This document shows positions 10,901 to 17,483 of a stretch of 64,000 bases of DNA, piece after piece. Position 1 is the first letter of the stretch. The number at the start of each line of letters is the position of its first letter. The notes below the pieces were generated by a model, which saw nothing but the letters and a program-made list of their open reading frames with translations, made no database searches and was not told where the DNA came from. A program made the translations under genes and the position numbers. Origin of the DNA: Bacteroidales bacterium (GTDB lineage: Bacteria; Bacteroidota; Bacteroidia; Bacteroidales; WCHB1-69); NCBI GenBank assembly GCA_017525505.1, contig JAFXSR010000004.1, positions 51,739 through 115,738 on the forward strand, written 5' to 3'.

Positions 10901-11838
10901 GCGACGGTTATCCTATCCAGATGGATTATTGGGAACATATATGTGGTGCTGACAATGCCACTGGAACCCTCTTGGTTCAGGTAGGTACGGGCGATCATTT
11001 CGTGACCATCGACTCGGTGGTTGGTCCTACACAGTCCTCTATCGCCGCTTACTGGAAACAGAGAATTGTCATGTTCAGTGACAATGACGAGGTGGCCAAG
11101 GTGAGATTCAGAACCAAATCCCATACCCGTTTGATGGATATCGCATTGGATGACATTAACTTCGGCCACGGAAAACCCGATCTCGGTATCGCGGAGATCC
11201 TTTACCCCTACGACTTCAGAGATCCGGACGGCTCCTGCATGGTGTTTGGTGACACCATCTATCCTGTTGTCAGAGTGGTGAACGCAGGTCTTGCTCCTGT
11301 TGAGTCGTTCGAGATTACCGGTAAACTGAAAGTGGGTTACGATGTCATCACCTTTACCGAGACTTGGCAAGCGGAAGTGGTTGACGGTGTGACCCAGTAT
11401 TTCATGTCGGAAGACACTCTTGAGTATGTCTTCACGAATGGATTCCCGGTATTCGCCACCACCGCTTTCTCTGACTTTGAAGCCATTGTGACCATCGATC
11501 AAGATGAAAATCCGTACAATGACAATTATACTATCCATCCATGTACCACTACAGGTATTGAGGATTATGTGAAGGAAGGCGGTCTGGTGCTGAACCAGAA
11601 TGTGCCGAATCCGGCAGAAAACAGAACCCGCATCAGCTTCATGGCACCGAGAGCTGGCAAAGCTGTGATCGAGGTCTTCACGCTTACCGGTCAGAAACTT
11701 CATAGTGAAGCCCTCAATGCACAGTTCGGTGAAAACTATATCGATTTGAACACTACCTCCTTCGCTGCCGGCATGTACCTCTATACCCTCCAGTTCGAAG
11801 ATGCCGTGCTGAGTAAGAAGATGGTTATTCAGAAATAA
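1963..11838 (+). CDS. giant secreted multidomain protein with type IX sorting domain
   Basis: This 3291-residue protein is exported to the cell surface or outside. Residues 1-19 form a Sec signal peptide ending VLSAQ. The last ~80 residues (from about 3210, NVPNPAENRTRISF through a GMYLYTLQ motif to KKMVIQK) are a type A T9SS sorting domain. Between them are jelly-roll-like regions (about 20-230 and near 1080), a parallel beta-helix-like region rich in Asn (about 490-900), repeated CARDB-like immunoglobulin folds (for example near 1560 and 1920), and a GEVED domain (about 2670-2765; YNQDGEF, GEAEDYMV). It is probably an adhesin or matrix-binding protein; no catalytic motif is visible. It stands between two terminator-bounded housekeeping units and has its own promoter. 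Confidence 0.9.
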   Translation: MKKLFFFLVVMVMPFVLSAQLMDTAVVFYENFDGSTIKMTSTTNQGVPHWGIVSNLFQSPSSSYHVTLQPTAINMACWTRAIEVDRSYPYVYLQFDHICKVNNNDRSFIAYQISTGYSAQGDIQFGSPVPLNDLTINSPYYHGHAESITEGNVSQNWYSTWVPNNNTAVPSNAWWKTELLDMTQFVVGATNEYFRIRFNNTHASGTGSGTEVCAGWYLDNVKVIYSNVELVPPEINITQTHYTNNNGQPQNRIFTGTINDFTGPFVINATLTDNDAIDTSSVRCWYETSTGEMDTLPNQMQYYQIGYGQVSYSWEIPMQCYGTTITYHISVKDVHGSKCYETKTFTLNTTQTLAVNDAKMEPESFQLPVYPERMTTGQSYPVKVAFRNKGLATDANPNRMTSATFGWSVNGVQKPNATWTGDLCLDYTDTIEVGTHIALRDSNYIKVWLISRNGVTNLERRSDDTIKYDGYACDSALSGTYTLGGPGADFPTVKFMKERFYRCGLDGPVTININAGTYTGFAFDDQYPGLSSTNTITFQAAPGVSRSSVVITNSGNEPPVKFTQMAYVTIRNVTIRNTNVGRCVEFVGIASHDIAIDNCDIQGVTSTATPYYNSSAIARTSTATPFTTGGSGDHDMSFTNNTISGVNFGFYFTGTTNAAYKEDNFVVSGNTINCTVTGISATQSKRWTIDGNRINQQATASDLNFVGVAVQNSTNFHSVSANSIRMNERGGTGISFTTYANSTGVTTMMNVANNEIINKATVTARYNIMVQNSKMMNIYHNSSYIHSLVDIAQSAPIYITGASSSTNNINIYNNIFYNASTSAENKNYAVYLNYTSATALANTVKLNNNEYYSVGNSLGWFVAPRNTFAEWQGALSSRGEDTTSINVPINFVSPTDSLVPEQYEGLECLPVNGVSTDIRGTSRYSTITFMGCYTRAIPATDLALTVLTSPVLGNECPADHYPIKVMVKNTGSANLNFATKPATISYTIGTTTGSMTVNSGTVAPLQSREVTVVANFPVSINTVYNYSFNIHVNGDNNTQNDSLAGSFEIQAAFPYYEEVFSSNDLHPSWRFEQISTAGAGNWTVQTGAGTYPNISPNYGLGRLFFNSKVFANNTESRAIMPVTILQGASTPILEYWFAHDNTGNSSTEGVTVRISTDGGATYSDVPSTNTAGVTSTLVKRYNSAYTTPGWEKYMVDLAGYSNQNCIYIAFDAKSNAKNNINIDRVVVRNFHNNDLAVNDIWALGENPTQHQVSPRIYANISNEGRNTQTNFKMMLEITGANTYRDTITVPSLASRSSMVVSFNGAHLNNPGDNIVRVYCEPDMNNDNNEHTWQMTTTLNEVGYATDSVVAGQHVTYSTIAVGGTDHIAYVNKYNMVDTLIATHVKAFITNTANNSNVGRHFRFIVADASGNIIESSDEMTVTAAMENQWVMGEINNYALTSTNGSLYVGIEMLDGGTYLGVQEEAPLRDTTYYTLTNGTLTASTVGRQMINALVESCMTHEIAMLSLVHPLTNCDLGHENIVVKITNNGTIALQPGTPVYYTINGGTPVASTITETIGSHETVNYTFPVQYDFTNNQVNVDVPYAIKMWFDVVSGDRVRFNDTLSVTIESYGKSPMPTVTSPVHANYHETATLTATDATTGNAHFWYANTGYESWQLQYVGDPFITPAVYYDTTYYVASAPADFYTPQVGAETHATTANNITQPFVFTNGFSRGKLLYKANELNANGKLTQISLYVSNAADGDQGIPMRLYAMNTELTSLSAGPVSTWNDEIAEATLIYDGSYFFNTTGWVSFNLPEPMEYEGNSILILTETYCGGSNCAAASGSANYPKFNSAAATNCVLYKGVNNSESAYSGNYTTNNKRLVMKFQFVDADCQSEKVPVQVIADNVPVYDVEPMELIYPVTNTCTMLDEHIVVKVKNLINNTIPANTVEIKAKFNNVTLTQIVDEPFAPNEEKEVTFTNTFDFRAPTADETYNYTIVTDLIGTPAYRGNDTLRGSFVSKKTAILPDDIEVSGEYLHTYTITRQNTTVTKWYYQNAATMDSVLVQTNPYSFTTPVLYDTALYYVYGITPGTNCVTRKMRYQIDVTTPLHDISTDELLAPVSFQCGVTNANLQVRISDTWPTSDTIPANSFKLKADFTGAATTSVQHTISQPIYSGEPVDITFGNAVTLGSATQNNIYNYTIYSNPVNSSMYVYRANDTITGSLYVPATPATPADIPNVNAPYGGTATVTPTSTTFNQYYFYDQPTGGTALAQGTSFTTPEIMANPTYFYYSGRILDPEFAVSSTVGTASVSNNTKPFDFTKEHSVGIIMYTADELGISKGIIDTISFYVHTTGSGQIPVRLYLKNDTTFVANGYPNLTPVLVNQLYQNNWNNLTNGATLIVDGLFEFDQPGWYSFLIPGGFQYTGNSLLLMTEHHGRNTTLGYSAPVFRSTNVPSVPNSTYNKRIVYYSTDNDFNPALGTMSQGTVRFNTKFSVSYACESANRGVITVHTAVPNIDLDVVSIDNPTTPNSAYTNAETVTIKLANHGSNVANSYSLSYQLEGQAPVTVSNPVAVPSNDTVTYSFTTAVDLSAVYFPMNFKVYVTCAADEHPQNDTVVMSLQKDFCESGSQNAVGPCIANVKFAGIDNLPLPADWTPFGTADTVAYTDYTRSVAPAVLVKGQTYPVSITNAFAANNGLKLYKYVFIDYNQDGEFTLTGTGSERIVNITANSFNNQHPENATSEALITVPTTALEGTTLMRVIASTATNVANTGCGYFAQGEAEDYMVTIRGAFDNDLAVVDYLQPSGVSCPDSRANIKVYVRNTGLNTLTFTGSNPLTLTAEVSGAIQGTYTQSFSFGTIAPGETMTFTIPGANFSTVGSYTVVTTLAYMSDEYPVNNSWKTSFTVGNLTVDTVPRLETFDETITDPESPFTDFWTVATSSSAYKWTIQTAPAANNPTAGPSQDHSSNNMDQFAVAPGRSNQTSNTAYTTLTTNCLDLHYRDGYPIQMDYWEHICGADNATGTLLVQVGTGDHFVTIDSVVGPTQSSIAAYWKQRIVMFSDNDEVAKVRFRTKSHTRLMDIALDDINFGHGKPDLGIAEILYPYDFRDPDGSCMVFGDTIYPVVRVVNAGLAPVESFEITGKLKVGYDVITFTETWQAEVVDGVTQYFMSEDTLEYVFTNGFPVFATTAFSDFEAIVTIDQDENPYNDNYTIHPCTTTGIEDYVKEGGLVLNQNVPNPAENRTRISFMAPRAGKAVIEVFTLTGQKLHSEALNAQFGENYIDLNTTSFAAGMYLYTLQFEDAVLSKKMVIQK

Positions 11839-11894
11839 TATATAAAGACAATATTCTATTCACTAATTTAATAATATCAAAATCTAAAACTTTT

Positions 11895-13742
11895 ATGGCA
11901 ACAGAGCAAATCACAAAAATTGACGACATCGTCGTTCGTTTTGCGGGTGACTCTGGCGACGGTATGCAGCTCTCCGGAACCTTGTTCTCGGACGCTTCTG
12001 CCCTCACTGGCAATGACATCGCCACCTTCCCCGACTACCCAGCCGAAATCCGCGCCCCTCACAATACCATTGCTGGTGTGTCTGGCTATCAGGTGCACGT
12101 GGGTAACCACATCTATAGTTCCGGCGACAAATGCGACATCCTGGTCGCAATGAATCCGGCTTCTCTCAAGTCGAACCTCAAGTGGGCCAAAAAAGGCGCC
12201 ACCGTCATCGTCGATATCGACACTTTCACCGATGAGGCGCTTGAAAAAGCAGGCTACAACGAGAACAACCATCCCTTCACCGATGAGATGGAACGCGCCT
12301 ACACCATCATCAAGGCTCCGGTGACCTCGTTCACTCAGCGTATCGGTAACGAGCAAGGCGCTGACAAGAAGACGGCTGATCGTTGCCGTAACATGTTCGC
12401 GCTGGGTATCATTTTCTATGCTACCCATAAGAAGCTCGACCAGACCTACGCTTACTTGGAACGCAAATTCGCCAAAAAGCCCGATGTGGTCAAATTGAAC
12501 AAGGCCGTTTTGACAGAAGGTTACGAATATGCCGACAAGTTGGAAGTGATGCACTCCCATATTTTCGAGATTGCCCAAGCCGACAAGATGGAAAAGGGCC
12601 GTTACCGCAACATCACCGGTAATGTGGCCACCGCCTGGGGTCTTTTGGCCGCATCCGAGAAATCCGGTCGCCGACTGTTCTTAGGCTCTTATCCTATCAC
12701 CCCCGCCACAGATGTGATGGTGGAGTTGGCTAAACATAAATCCTTGGGTGCACGTGTCTTCCAGGCTGAAGACGAAATTGCCGGTATCTGCTCCGCTATT
12801 GGTGCTTCCTACGCTGGCGCGTTGGCATGTACCTCTACCTCTGGCCCTGGCCTTTCCCTCAAGAGCGAGGCTCTCGGTCTGGCCGTGATGGTGGAACTTC
12901 CTCTCGTTGTGGTTGACGTGCAGCGTGGCGGTCCTTCCACAGGTCTGCCCACCAAGACCGAGCAGAGCGACTTGAACCAGGCTCTGTACGGCCGTAACGG
13001 TGAAGCTCCTGTTGTGGTGATGGCTGCTTCTTCCAGTGCCAACTGCTTCTATTGGGCATTCAATGCAGCAAAGGTTGCTCTGGAGCACATGACTCCAGTC
13101 ATCCTCCTCACCGACGGCTACCTTGGCAACGGCTCTCAGCTGTTCCGCATCCCGAAGATGGCCGACATGCCGGAAATCAAACCGCGTTTGGCTACACCAA
13201 ACGATCCCAACTACAGACCCTTCCGCCGCGACCCTGTGACCTTCGCTCGCGAATGGGCACTGCCAGGCATGGAAGGTTTGAGACACCGTGTGGGCGGCTT
13301 GGAGAAATGTCCTGACGGACCTCTCAGCACCGATCCCGAAAACCACGCTCTGATGGTGGCTAACCGTCAGGAGAAGGTGAACCGTGTGGCCAATTATATC
13401 CCCGACCAGGAAGTGACCGGCAATCCTGATGCTGAACTCCTCGTTGTGGGTTGGGGCGGCACCTCTGGCGCACTTACCCTTGCTGTGGAAGAGATGAACA
13501 AAGAAGGCAAGAAGGTGGCTTATACCCACTTCAACTATATTTGCCCGCTTCCGAAGAACACTGGCGACATCCTCAGAAAATACAAGAAGATTGTCGTTTG
13601 CGAACTTAACAATGGACAGTTTGCCGGCTACCTCCGTACCCAGTTCCCCGAATGCCCGATGACCCAATACAACAAGATTATGGGTCTGCCGTTCGAGGTG
13701 GGCGAGCTGAAGACCGAATTCGAAAGACTGCTTGCCAAATAA
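11895..13742 (+). CDS. korA: 2-oxoglutarate:ferredoxin oxidoreductase, alpha subunit (gamma-alpha fusion)
   Basis: KorA works with KorB to convert 2-oxoglutarate and CoA to succinyl-CoA, CO2 and reduced ferredoxin, or the reverse in reductive carbon fixation. The 615-residue protein has an N-terminal gamma domain (about 10-190; VRFAGDSGDGMQLSG and the YPAEIRAPHNT region), then the pyrimidine-binding alpha domain (from about 235; GSYPITPATDVM, FQAEDEIAGICSAIGASYAG, TSTSGPGLSLKSE, RGGPSTGLPTKTEQSDL) and a transketolase-C-like domain (about 500-615). korB follows 32 bp downstream. Related 2-oxoacid oxidoreductases (PorA, VorA) are alternatives, but the 615-residue gamma-alpha fusion paired with a ~340-residue beta subunit is typical of KorAB in Bacteroidota. 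Confidence 0.92.
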   Translation: MATEQITKIDDIVVRFAGDSGDGMQLSGTLFSDASALTGNDIATFPDYPAEIRAPHNTIAGVSGYQVHVGNHIYSSGDKCDILVAMNPASLKSNLKWAKKGATVIVDIDTFTDEALEKAGYNENNHPFTDEMERAYTIIKAPVTSFTQRIGNEQGADKKTADRCRNMFALGIIFYATHKKLDQTYAYLERKFAKKPDVVKLNKAVLTEGYEYADKLEVMHSHIFEIAQADKMEKGRYRNITGNVATAWGLLAASEKSGRRLFLGSYPITPATDVMVELAKHKSLGARVFQAEDEIAGICSAIGASYAGALACTSTSGPGLSLKSEALGLAVMVELPLVVVDVQRGGPSTGLPTKTEQSDLNQALYGRNGEAPVVVMAASSSANCFYWAFNAAKVALEHMTPVILLTDGYLGNGSQLFRIPKMADMPEIKPRLATPNDPNYRPFRRDPVTFAREWALPGMEGLRHRVGGLEKCPDGPLSTDPENHALMVANRQEKVNRVANYIPDQEVTGNPDAELLVVGWGGTSGALTLAVEEMNKEGKKVAYTHFNYICPLPKNTGDILRKYKKIVVCELNNGQFAGYLRTQFPECPMTQYNKIMGLPFEVGELKTEFERLLAK

Positions 13743-13774
13743 CTCAATCAAGAACCATTTAATCACAGATAATT

Positions 13775-14809
13775 ATGGCAGAAAAACATTTTGTTCCCAG
13801 AGCGGATCGCGAATATACAAAAGCTGACTTTACCAGCGACCAAATGGTGAAATGGTGTCCCGGTTGCGGTGACCACGCCATCCTCGCCGCATTGTTGAAC
13901 ACCTTCCCGAAGACCAACCACAAGAAGGAGAACATCTGCATGGTATCCGGTATCGGATGCTCATCACGTATTCCTTACTATGTCGATACTTACGGTTTCC
14001 ACAGCATCCATGGCCGTGCCTGCGCCATTGCTACCGGTGTGAAGCTGGCCAACCCGGCTCTCTCTGTGTGGGTGAGCATGGGCGACGGCGACTCCATGGC
14101 TATCGGTGGCAACCACCTGATTCATGCGGTACGTCGTAACCAGGACCTGAACATTACCATCTTCAATAACGAGATTTACGGTCTGACCAAGGGACAGTAC
14201 AGCCCGACCACCAAGTTCGGTCAGGTGACCAAGACCTCTCCTTACGGCACCATCGACTATCCTTTCAATCCAGGTGAGTTGGTGATGGGCGCACAGGGCA
14301 CCTTCTATGCTCGCGCATTGGACTGCCTGCCGCCGTTGACCACCGACATCATGACCCGTGCTGCCAAGCACGACGGTACCAGTGTGGTGGAAGTGCTGCA
14401 GAATTGCATGATCTTTAATGACAAGGCCCACGCCGCCATCACTGATCGCGCTGTCCGCGACGACCGCACCATCATCCTCGAGGATGGCAAGCCCATGATC
14501 TTTGGCAAGGAGAAGAACAAGGGTCTGCGCTTCAACGGCCGTTGCCTGGAGGCTGTGACCATCGACGAGAACGGCATCACGATGGACGACATCATGATCC
14601 ACCACGAGGACACTGAGGACACTGGCATCCACATGATGCTGGCCCGTATGAGCGGTGATCTTCCAGTTGCTCTTGGCGTAATCCGTAACGTGAAGAAGAC
14701 CTCCTACACCCAGCTCTACGAAGACCAGATGGAAGAGCAGATGGCCAACGGCAAGTACAAATGCGTCGATGACCTGCTGAACAGCGGCGACACCTGGGAG
14801 GTGGAATAA
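13775..14809 (+). CDS. korB: 2-oxoglutarate:ferredoxin oxidoreductase, beta subunit
   Basis: This is the thiamine-diphosphate-binding partner of KorA. In 344 residues it shows WCPGCGDHAILAAL (about 27-40), the GIGCSSRIPYY loop, and the ThDP motif GDGDSMAIGGNHLIHA...NNEIYGLTKGQYSPTT (about 108-148), where GDG...N/E coordinates Mg2+. No separate 4Fe-4S ferredoxin domain is present, as expected for KorB. It shares an operon with korA and is closed by the strong terminator at 14861-14900. Confidence 0.93.
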   Translation: MAEKHFVPRADREYTKADFTSDQMVKWCPGCGDHAILAALLNTFPKTNHKKENICMVSGIGCSSRIPYYVDTYGFHSIHGRACAIATGVKLANPALSVWVSMGDGDSMAIGGNHLIHAVRRNQDLNITIFNNEIYGLTKGQYSPTTKFGQVTKTSPYGTIDYPFNPGELVMGAQGTFYARALDCLPPLTTDIMTRAAKHDGTSVVEVLQNCMIFNDKAHAAITDRAVRDDRTIILEDGKPMIFGKEKNKGLRFNGRCLEAVTIDENGITMDDIMIHHEDTEDTGIHMMLARMSGDLPVALGVIRNVKKTSYTQLYEDQMEEQMANGKYKCVDDLLNSGDTWEVE

Positions 14810-14860
14810 TTCAGACTATTTGTTCGGAGCCACAAGTCTCTGGATAAATAAAAATTAAGC

Positions 14861-14900
14861 AAAAGCACGGCAATTTGGTTTGTCGTGCTTTTTTTTGTTT
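14861..14900 (+). terminator. rho-independent terminator of korAB
   Basis: A 12-bp stem (14861-14872 with 14881-14892, one G-U pair) and an 8-nt loop run into a T tract to 14900, 51 bp after the korB stop. Confidence 0.9.
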
Positions 14901-14903
14901 GGT

Positions 14904-14984
14904 TTGTGGTAAAAATTGCAACAAATTGTGGTAAAAATTGCAACATGCATTTGTTGTTGTTATTAAAATTTTTTCAGAAATTTG
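14904..14984 (+). promoter_or_regulatory. tandem-repeat promoter module, copy A
   Basis: Two copies of TTGTGGTAAAAATTGCAAC begin at 14904 and 14926, a 22-bp period. A TTG at 14954-14956 and GAAATTTG at 14977-14984, 20 bp apart, look like a Bacteroidota -33/-7 pair. The second repeat starts 51 bp before the -7 element. Each repeat is an imperfect palindrome (TTGT...ACAA). The same arrangement recurs at 18751, 19934 and 49403. Here it drives the HTH/sigma/anti-sigma genes. Confidence 0.7.
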
Positions 14985-15122
14985 CAAAGTCAACTTTATG
15001 GAGAAACAAATTGTTCCATTAAAGTGTTGTGAATGTTATTGATGACGAAAATTTAAAAAAAGTATGGAATTTTCCAGAACGTTTTTGGACTAGCAAGGAA
15101 ATAACGGCATAATCCTGAAAGT

Positions 15123-15419
15123 ATGAATTCAGCGGGTAAATGTGACAATTTGGAGGAAGACATACACTTCGGCAACCTGATTAAAGAATTGCTGGAAAAA
15201 GAAGGACGTACCATCACTTGGTTCGCCCGGCAGATGAACAGTGACCGGAGCAATATGTACAAGATTCTCTCGCATGTTAATATTGACAGTGGTTTTATTC
15301 TCCGTGCGTCCTGGGTTCTGAAACATGATTTTTTCAAGGATGCGTCAGACAAGTTACGTGCCATGGTAGCTGCCAGTCAATCTTCCAAATCTGTTTCATT
15401 ACCCAAAAACGTCATATAG
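15123..15419 (+). CDS. small helix-turn-helix protein
   Basis: A 98-residue protein with an XRE-like HTH: residues ~20-60 include LIKELLEKEGRTITWFARQM and NMYKILSHVNIDSGFILRAS, matching the scaffold of Cro/cI-type DNA-binding domains. Similar small HTH proteins are frequent in Bacteroidales. It is the first gene behind promoter module A and is followed 25 bp later by a sigma factor, so it may regulate this operon; which DNA it binds is unknown. The C-terminal tail (from ~80) is Ser-rich and probably disordered. The ATG at 15123 lies 138 bp downstream of the -7 element, a rather long leader. Confidence 0.75.
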   Translation: MNSAGKCDNLEEDIHFGNLIKELLEKEGRTITWFARQMNSDRSNMYKILSHVNIDSGFILRASWVLKHDFFKDASDKLRAMVAASQSSKSVSLPKNVI

Positions 15420-15444
15420 AAAGCGTAGAGTTTAAGTGATAAAA

Positions 15445-16050
15445 ATGAATTTGCGGATTTATACAGAGGATATGCTGATTGCCAGAGAACTCATTGACCA
15501 CAATGAGAAGGTGACTCGTGAATTTTTCTACCGGCAGTGTTATCCGCTTTTCAAATCCATTTATGACAATTATTACACAGATTGTACCTGTTGCAAGGAG
15601 TTTATCGATGAGATTTATCTCTTGGTATTGGCTCCGAGCCGATACACGGGAAAATGCCGCTTGCAGGATTACAAAGGGGAAAGTACGCTGGCAACCTGGT
15701 TGAAAACCGTGTGTGTTCGCTATTGTTACGGCAAGTTTGAAAGAAAAAAACGTGTGCAGATGGAATTGCCGCAATCTGATGACGAGGAGCACAAACATTC
15801 AGCTGATGATATTTCGGTTTCTATTGAATTGGATTTCACTAATATTAACAAGAGTGATGTGATGGTGGTGTTGAATATGATGCCTAACAAGCGCTATAGC
15901 ACTCTTTTGCGTTTGCGCTATCTGGAAGAGTTAAGCAATGAGGAGACCGCGGAACTGATGGGTATGAGCCTTGACAATTATTACAACAAACACAAACTGG
16001 CCAAAGCTCAGTATGAGCAGGTCTTGAGAAAGGAGTCCCGTTATGCATGA
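15445..16050 (+). CDS. ECF-like RNA polymerase sigma factor
   Basis: This 201-residue protein resembles small sigma-70-family (ECF-type) factors. An N-terminal region-2-like segment (FFYRQCYPLFKSIYDNYY) is followed by GESTLATWLKTVCVRYCYGKF (about 75-95) and a C-terminal region-4 helix-turn-helix (about 150-190; LRLRYLEELSNEETAELMG then SLDNYYNKHKLAKAQ) that would contact the -35 element. I chose the ATG at 15445; a GTG at 15436 would add three residues. Its stop overlaps the start of the next gene by 8 nt, the translational coupling typical of sigma/anti-sigma pairs. Its target promoters are unknown; the GATAGA-N17-CTCTATA motif seen four times in this window is one candidate. Confidence 0.8.
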   Translation: MNLRIYTEDMLIARELIDHNEKVTREFFYRQCYPLFKSIYDNYYTDCTCCKEFIDEIYLLVLAPSRYTGKCRLQDYKGESTLATWLKTVCVRYCYGKFERKKRVQMELPQSDDEEHKHSADDISVSIELDFTNINKSDVMVVLNMMPNKRYSTLLRLRYLEELSNEETAELMGMSLDNYYNKHKLAKAQYEQVLRKESRYA

Positions 16051-16420
16051 TCCATTTCGTTCAGACATTAGTTTGGAAAAGTTTGCTGCCTATATGGACG
16101 GTAATCTTTCGTCAGCGGAGATGAGAATGGTCTCTGAAAAGATACGGCATGATGCTGTGCTGGACGAGCAGGTAGCTATGGGCGATGAGATAGATGCCAT
16201 GGTGGCTGCATATAAAGCCGAGGGTGTTGAGTTGCCAGCAGAATTACTTGCTGATGATTTCGAGATTCCGGACGCAAGCAAGCATTATAGCGATGACAAA
16301 TTCCTAAAGAAAAAACGTTGGCCTCGGATTGAAGTGGCGGCCGTGGCGGCTATGGCCCCACCTCCTGATGAAGAGAATTGGTTGCAAAAGTTTATGGATT
16401 CTTTCAAGGATACTGATTAG
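16043..16420 (+). CDS. putative anti-sigma factor
   Basis: A 125-residue acidic protein overlapping the sigma-factor gene by 8 nt. Residues 8-45 (ISLEKFAAYMDGNLSSAEMRMVSEKI) follow the pattern of anti-sigma N-terminal domains (L..Y.dG.Ls..E...v...i), but without the zinc-binding HxxxCxxC of ZAS proteins. No transmembrane helix is obvious; a short Ala/Val stretch (about 93-103, VAAVAAMAP) is too short to span a membrane. Position and overlap argue that it controls the upstream sigma factor; the sequence alone is not conclusive. Confidence 0.6.
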   Translation: MHDPFRSDISLEKFAAYMDGNLSSAEMRMVSEKIRHDAVLDEQVAMGDEIDAMVAAYKAEGVELPAELLADDFEIPDASKHYSDDKFLKKKRWPRIEVAAVAAMAPPPDEENWLQKFMDSFKDTD

Positions 16421-16435
16421 GTGAGAGTTTGTTTT

Positions 16436-16462
16436 GAGATTCAGTTGTACGTACTGAGTCTC
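16436..16462. repeat. stem-loop after the anti-sigma gene
   Basis: GAGATTCAGT (16436-16445) pairs with ACTGAGTCTC (16453-16462), ten pairs with one G-U. No U tract follows. A second, weaker hairpin (ACGGAT...ATCCGT) and a short T run occur between 16480 and 16532, so transcription may end in this interval. Confidence 0.5.
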
Positions 16463-16540
16463 GCTCATAGTTGATGGCGGCCACGGATAGGAGTTGTTTT
16501 GGACATCCGTAACAGGAGTTTGGGCTTTTTTGTTTGGACT

Positions 16541-16570
16541 GATAGATCCCCTTCTTTCTGATACTCTATA
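16541..16570 (+). promoter_or_regulatory. GATAGA-N17-CTCTATA promoter-like motif, copy 1
   Basis: GATAGAT at 16541 and CTCTATA at 16564 start 23 bp apart, exactly as at 19568, 39248 and 45518. CTTTC precedes the second box, as in two of the other copies. It lies upstream of a short reading frame and a DUF3841 gene. Confidence 0.55.
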
Positions 16571-16633
16571 AAAGTGATATGATTAGGAAATTGACATACG
16601 AATTAATACGAGGACTCTTGTTGGAGGCGGAAA

Positions 16634-16732
16634 ATGTCCGACCGCATTACCCCGGAAATCGAGCGCGAAGCCGATGCTGTCCTCGACCGCTGGTTTGTTG
16701 AATACACTGATTATGTGGAGATTGAAGGGTAA
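16634..16732 (+). CDS. possible 32-residue small protein
   Basis: The frame encodes MSDRITPEIEREADAVLD followed by an aromatic-acidic tail, in Glu/Asp-rich codons typical of genuine genes. It ends 23 bp before the DUF3841 start and sits 63 bp after a CTCTATA box. A second frame beginning at ATG 16579 (MIRKLTYELIRG) overlaps it and stops at about 16704. The two may be halves of one ~50-residue gene with a frameshift. I do not recognise either; function unknown. Confidence 0.35.
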   Translation: MSDRITPEIEREADAVLDRWFVEYTDYVEIEG

Positions 16733-16755
16733 GTGGAATAAAAGATAAAGGAGCT

Positions 16756-17361
16756 ATGGTTATTTGGACTACACAGCAAAAGGAGTTTTATGACGAACTG
16801 ATGCAAAATGGGGTGGCATTCTGCCGTCAGTTGAGCGAGTTGGGAAAGAATTTGGAATTGGCTTACCATTGGATGGCCGTTCAGATGAGGAAACGTATAG
16901 GGGACCCTCCATTGCCCGAAATCCAATATCCCGTGTGGGCATGGTATCAGTATGGGTCTGGAAAATGGCGCAAACCGGTGCTGTCTCAGGAAACTGTGTC
17001 GTGCGGAGACAGCCCTTCAGGGGTTGAGGTGATGATGGAACTGGATATCCCCGATGACCAGGCTTTGCTGTCGGATTTCGATTTGTGGCATATCCCGCTG
17101 AATTATAGCAGTTATCTTGTCCGTCCACGCTGGAGACGTTTCAAGAGGATGGAGAAACGATTCGGATACAAGGATCTGCCGAATTACCCGCCTGAATTGC
17201 AGAATATCTATTTCAGAAGCTGGGAGAAAATCTTTGACATCCGTCCAATGCATAAATCCTCGTACAATAAGTATATCCAAGCTACGTTGTGGTGGGTGAA
17301 GAAGGAGTGGGTGGTTTCGACGGAGCAGATGGAATACCCGAAGGGGGAGCTGAACAGGTAA
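16756..17361 (+). CDS. DUF3841 domain-containing protein
   Basis: A 201-residue cytoplasmic protein whose N-terminus matches DUF3841: IWTTQQKEFYDELMQNG (about 3-19), YHWMAVQMRKRIGDPPLPEI and YPVWAWYQYGSGKWRKP (about 35-75), then the acidic VMMELDIPDDQALLSDFDLWH (about 95-115). The family is found in Firmicutes and Bacteroidota and has no established function. An AAAGGAG stretch 3-9 bp before the ATG is an unusually good Shine-Dalgarno for this genome. The C-terminal half (WEKIFDI...WWVKKEWVV) is rich in aromatic residues. It may be transcribed from the CTCTATA-type promoter at 16541. Confidence 0.75.
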   Translation: MVIWTTQQKEFYDELMQNGVAFCRQLSELGKNLELAYHWMAVQMRKRIGDPPLPEIQYPVWAWYQYGSGKWRKPVLSQETVSCGDSPSGVEVMMELDIPDDQALLSDFDLWHIPLNYSSYLVRPRWRRFKRMEKRFGYKDLPNYPPELQNIYFRSWEKIFDIRPMHKSSYNKYIQATLWWVKKEWVVSTEQMEYPKGELNR

Positions 17362-17440
17362 GCCGAAAAACTCTGCCTTCATCCTGTACTCGGCCTGTGC
17401 TTATCCTGTGCTTATCAGGCACTAATCCCGAGGGGCTAGA

Positions 17441-17468
17441 GTAGAGACGCAAATTTTTGCGTCTCTAC
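17441..17468. repeat. 12-bp inverted repeat GTAGAGACGCAA
   Basis: GTAGAGACGCAA (17441-17452) and its perfect complement (17457-17468) are separated by 4 nt. It lies between two convergent genes. No U run follows on either strand, so it is more likely a dispersed palindromic repeat than a terminator; its core AGACGCAA also occurs in the hairpin at 1095-1126. Confidence 0.65.
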
Positions 17469-17483
17469 AAAAATGAGACACTC

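Noticed and set aside
10795..13766. Long minus-strand frames opposite the T9SS protein and korA
   Set aside because: They lie wholly inside well-identified plus-strand genes and show no domain.
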